IMG/VR virus record: IMGVR_UViG_3300028654_000501 | Location: 1 to 26,269 of that record | Direction: 5' to 3' (one strand) | DNA: 26,269 bases | DNA from: a virus | Part shown: one piece after another, positions 24,241 through 26,269 of the stretch | Numbering within the stretch: the first letter of the stretch is position 1 | Layout of the letters: every line of letters begins with the position of its first letter | Translations under genes and position numbers: made by a program | The notes under the pieces: generated by a model | Told to the model about the DNA's origin: nothing | The model's database searches: none | The model's input: the letters and a program-made list of their open reading frames with translations, nothing else

Positions 24241-24252
24241 TATCTATGCTGA
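24133..24252 (+). pseudogene. Heptad-repeat continuation beyond the amber codon
   Basis: The same frame stays open for 39 codons after TAG 24130-24132, with heptads ELNKADA, EWDKADA and then degenerate Tyr-containing units, ending at TGA 24250. Full read-through would give 157 aa. Either a recent G-to-T change truncated the gene or amber read-through makes a long minor form. Confidence 0.5.
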
Positions 24253-24283
24253 AGCTACGCGCCAGTATGGCAACGAGAAACGG
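24243..24283 (+). repeat. 41-bp direct repeat, copy A
   Basis: This segment is identical to 24588-24628, the 3' part of the next gene, where it encodes YAEATRQYGNEKR. Here it lies after the heptad array in a frame +1 from that array, so it is not translated as in the parent. It marks the right side of the duplication. Confidence 0.85.
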
Positions 24284-24284
24284 A

Positions 24285-24312
24285 AAGGAGCAAAGCCAAT
24301 GCACAAGCCCAA
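24285..24312 (+). repeat. 28-bp direct repeat, copy 2 (SD and start codon)
   Basis: Identical to 23765-23792. It supplies the AAGGAG and ATG of the gene at 24299, and it immediately follows the 41-bp repeat copy A, as expected for a head-to-tail duplication. Confidence 0.85.
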
Positions 24313-24658
24313 AGCCCCGCGCGCCTACTACGTAGGCGGATTTGGTGTCGGTTGTGGAGTGCCGAGAGTCGAAATTCTCGAGCGCATTCCGGCCGGTACG
24401 TATCTTCACCTCATGACCGACGAGCGAAACGATCAGTACAAGCTCCGCGTGGTGTCGAAAAAAGCATACGGCTTTCCCTTCGGCGATATTTTCTATCGCA
24501 AAGCCGACGAGCTTTACGATCATATCTCGTTCATTCAAGGCCCAAAGGTACAACACTGGGGCCGCGAATGGATGGAAGCTTTCGAGGTCTATGCTGAAGC
24601 TACGCGCCAGTATGGCAACGAGAAACGGCTCTTTTCATTAAAGGAGACTGATATATAA
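24299..24658 (+). CDS. 119-aa early protein, function unknown
   Basis: ATG 24299 is chosen because AAGGAG lies 8 bases upstream and the leader is identical to that of the heptad gene; the frame itself extends to 24197 through duplicated DNA. The sequence starts MHKPKAPRAYYVGGFGVGCG, is then a mixed alpha/beta domain (VEILERIPAGTYLHLMTDE, YKLRVVSKKAYGFPFGDIFY) and ends with a helical AFEVYAEATRQYGNEKR tail followed by a short extension. No family is recognised. The fold looks like one small cytoplasmic domain. It is the likely parent of the altered copy upstream. Confidence 0.75.
   Translation: MHKPKAPRAYYVGGFGVGCGVPRVEILERIPAGTYLHLMTDERNDQYKLRVVSKKAYGFPFGDIFYRKADELYDHISFIQGPKVQHWGREWMEAFEVYAEATRQYGNEKRLFSLKETDI
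24588..24628 (+). repeat. 41-bp direct repeat, copy B
   Basis: In-frame copy within the 119-aa gene, 345 bases after copy A. The two copies show no mismatch, so the duplication is recent or maintained. Confidence 0.85.
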
Positions 24659-24707
24659 AGGAGGTAAGCAGAATAGAAAAGCCGAGGATTGAGGTCTCAT
24701 CGAAACG

Positions 24708-25133
24708 GTGAGAGTGGCGAAGCTTCCGGGCACGAGGAGAATAGGACACTCTTCGCGCCCATGCTTGGCTAATTTCAAGGAGGACACCACGAAATATCGC
24801 CTAATCAACTACTTCGACGTATGGGGCAACAAAAAAGACGGCTATGAGATAAATAACCTCTGCGAGGATGCTATCGTCTGTTTTCCGGACGTTCCTGACA
24901 AGCGCGAGATTCTCTCCAAGCTGAAGAGAATCGGCTTTCTCAGAAAGTCCTGCCGCATGGCGTCAATCGTCGAGACTAACCAGGGAGACGGTGACTTCAT
25001 CGACTTCGAGGACGCCTACGGCAGGCCCATATTCCGGCTCGAGAGAAACGATGGCACGGAAGAGGAAGACTGCTACCACAAGGAATATCAGGGTATCAAT
25101 ATCCGCAAGGTCTACGATGAGGCGCAAGTATGA
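24708..25133 (+). CDS. 141-aa acidic protein, start uncertain, function unknown
   Basis: The frame opens after a TGA at 24690, and GTG 24708 is the first usable start, but its SD (GAGG, 13 bases upstream) is poor. A perfect AAAGGAGG at 24657-24664 has no start codon at a suitable distance, so the 5' end may be altered. The protein has a NYFDVWGNKKDGYEINNLC segment, then a helix with ILSKLKRIGFLRKSC and an acidic FIDFEDAYGRPIFRLE part, ending YDEAQV. The D-x-W-G-N-x-x-D-G-Y-E-[IV]-N start is frequent in small phage proteins of early regions, although I know no function. It overlaps the next gene by 4 bases. Confidence 0.75.
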   Translation: MRVAKLPGTRRIGHSSRPCLANFKEDTTKYRLINYFDVWGNKKDGYEINNLCEDAIVCFPDVPDKREILSKLKRIGFLRKSCRMASIVETNQGDGDFIDFEDAYGRPIFRLERNDGTEEEDCYHKEYQGINIRKVYDEAQV

Positions 25134-25591
25134 TCTACCAGACTACGGCCACGGTACGAAAGGAGGATATCCTTTCGGATGCCGAATACCTGGAACTCTC
25201 GGCGCGCAACGACCGCTTCTGTAGGTGGGTGGACAACAACCAGATAAAGGCCTACAAGCCGGAAGAGGTGCCAGAAAATGCCCGAGTCACGAATGAGGAG
25301 CGCAGCAAGCTAGAGGTCTATCTCTTTTTGCTTTCTCCTCCCGACAGATACTTCTGCTATATCTCCGAAGGCAAGAAGAGCGCCGCTACGTGGATGGGGC
25401 AGAACCTTTCTCATTGGTGCATACTCGGCCGAGAGTGGCGATCGAACATGGGCGACAAGAGGCAGAACGTGATTTTCCGCGGCATCAACGGCAGATTCTA
25501 TTCCGGGATCTACTACAAAAGTTCAGGAGAATATGCGCGCGTTCGCGCTTTGTCTATCCGTTCCGTACACGCTCGCAACATCGCGCGGTGA
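25130..25591 (+). CDS. 153-aa early protein, function unknown
   Basis: ATG 25130 overlaps the preceding TGA as ATGA, so translation is coupled. The first half is helical and charged (VRKEDILSDAEYLELSARND; then a VPENARVTNEERSKLE segment). The second half is richer in beta strands and aromatics (RYFCYISEGKKSAATWMG; KRQNVIFRGINGRFYSGIYY), with repeated Gly-Arg turns. No known domain is recognised. The final residues are basic (SIRSVHARNIAR). The pattern 'FRGINGRFYSGIYY' suggests a small beta-sheet domain; a host-interaction role is only inferred from position. Confidence 0.75.
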   Translation: MIYQTTATVRKEDILSDAEYLELSARNDRFCRWVDNNQIKAYKPEEVPENARVTNEERSKLEVYLFLLSPPDRYFCYISEGKKSAATWMGQNLSHWCILGREWRSNMGDKRQNVIFRGINGRFYSGIYYKSSGEYARVRALSIRSVHARNIAR

Positions 25592-25606
25592 AAGGAGGGT
25601 TTAATA

Positions 25607-25807
25607 ATGGGAGGATGGATTCTCTATCAATCACTAAGCTCAGGCGCCAGGAAGGCGCTAAAGCGCGGGAGCGGAATATATCGCAGATATGCGGTCTCCA
25701 AGGGAGGAAGCACGACGTATATCGCAGGGGTCAATCTACAGGACCCTAAGAGATGGTATGCCGTGATACACGGTGTCGGGAAGGTCATAAAGGAGAAGAC
25801 CGCATGA
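25607..25807 (+). CDS. 66-aa basic small protein
   Basis: ATG 25607 follows AAAGGAGG by about 10 bases. The product is strongly basic (GARKALKRGSGIYRRYAVSK) with a short C-terminal beta pair (YIAGVNLQDP, WYAVIHGVGKVI). It ends as ATGA on the next start. It has no family I recognise. Size and charge would suit binding to nucleic acid or a host enzyme, but that is a guess. Confidence 0.75.
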   Translation: MGGWILYQSLSSGARKALKRGSGIYRRYAVSKGGSTTYIAGVNLQDPKRWYAVIHGVGKVIKEKTA

Positions 25808-26142
25808 AAATATCGGTCGGAATCGCGCTTGTGTCTTCGACACTAACCGGCGCGAAGCTGGGGCGATTCTATGCTTTCGCCGAGTCGAAGGATTTCGCCT
25901 ACTTTGGGACCTATCAGGAAGGCTCCCCAGTGAATGCGCTTTCGATACCACTCTCGAGCTCTCCTCAGGTGGCCAGGCGCATCAAGTTTATGCGCTCCCT
26001 CATGCTCGAGTTCCAGGACGCATTCGATAAGGTCATGCTAAGTTCCGACTATGACGATTTTAAGGCGGGAAGGCTCGCGCCGATCGCTGCGAACCTCTAT
26101 TGGGAGGCGCGAAAGGCGATCGAGACAAGGGAATTAAGGTAA
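25804..26142 (+). CDS. 112-aa early protein, function unknown
   Basis: ATG 25804 is preferred (AAGGAG 8 bases upstream, 4-base overlap with the 66-aa gene); the frame extends to 25753 without an SD. It begins with a hydrophobic strand (MKISVGIALVSSTLTGAKLG) that could be misread as a signal peptide but lacks a typical basic N-region and cleavage site. Later parts are helical (QVARRIKFMRSLMLEFQDAF; LYWEARKAIETRELR). The function is unknown. Confidence 0.75.
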   Translation: MKISVGIALVSSTLTGAKLGRFYAFAESKDFAYFGTYQEGSPVNALSIPLSSSPQVARRIKFMRSLMLEFQDAFDKVMLSSDYDDFKAGRLAPIAANLYWEARKAIETRELR

Positions 26143-26153
26143 AGGAGGACTAG

Positions 26154-26269
26154 ATGCTCAAATCAATCGAGGAGGAGCTCGAGGACTGCCGAAAGCGATT
26201 TGAAGGGGTAGGCGTCGGCGCTCTGGTATGGTGCTGCCATCATAGTATAGAGCTCGAGATGCTGACCGA
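26154..26269 (+). CDS. Small protein running off the right edge
   Basis: ATG 26154 has AAAGGAGG 5 bases upstream. The 38 visible codons give MLKSIEEELEDCRKRFEGVG, then VGALVWCCHHSIELEM. The acidic start helix and the 'VGxLVWxxHH' step resemble a widespread family of short phage early proteins with no assigned function. The end is outside the window. Confidence 0.8.
   Translation, partial: MLKSIEEELEDCRKRFEGVGVGALVWCCHHSIELEMLT

Overview
The window is a piece of a tailed bacteriophage (Caudoviricetes) or prophage genome with contractile-tail (myovirus) morphology. Evidence is a full packaging, head and contractile-tail module in canonical order, close gene spacing with many 4-base overlaps and strong Shine-Dalgarno (SD) sequences. 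Base composition is near 50% GC except for one AT-rich control region. The host cannot be named; SD motifs and sigma70-like promoter hexamers point to an ordinary bacterium. No lysis, integrase, replication or tRNA gene is visible. All assignments come from reading motifs and gene order, not from database searches.

Leftward block (minus strand, about 22.9 kb down to 1). A short leader unit (49-aa and 217-aa genes) lies next to the control region. After a 300-bp intergenic region with two similar dyads, a near-consensus promoter and a strongly folded leader RNA, the late operon begins. Its order is: putative small terminase, large terminase, portal, fused prohead protease/scaffold, cement protein, major capsid protein, coiled-coil head protein, adaptor, 92-aa protein, stopper-like protein, 242-aa protein, tail terminator, sheath, tube, tail chaperone G and its -1 frameshift product G-T, tape measure, Dit-like protein, small baseplate protein, hub, central spike and a collagen-like fibre that runs off the left edge. 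Strong hairpins follow the two genes expected to be most expressed, capsid and tube.

Control region (about 22.9-23.78 kb). It is AT-rich and has no convincing gene. It holds promoters in both directions, a 23-bp inverted repeat whose arms lie 372 bp apart, two DnaA-box-like 9-mers and a 14-bp palindrome. It separates leftward structural genes from rightward small genes and is the best place here for a replication origin or early control region.

Rightward block (plus strand, 23.78 kb to the right edge). It holds tightly packed small genes of unknown function, probably early or host-interaction genes. The first encodes almost nothing but Trp/Ala heptads. It is interrupted by an amber codon inside the repeat array and bracketed by sequences duplicated from the start and end of the next gene, so it looks like an internally replaced duplicate of that gene.

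The most unusual items are the folded leader RNA at the start of the packaging operon, the heptad-repeat gene with its duplication scar, and the widely spaced inverted repeat of the control region.
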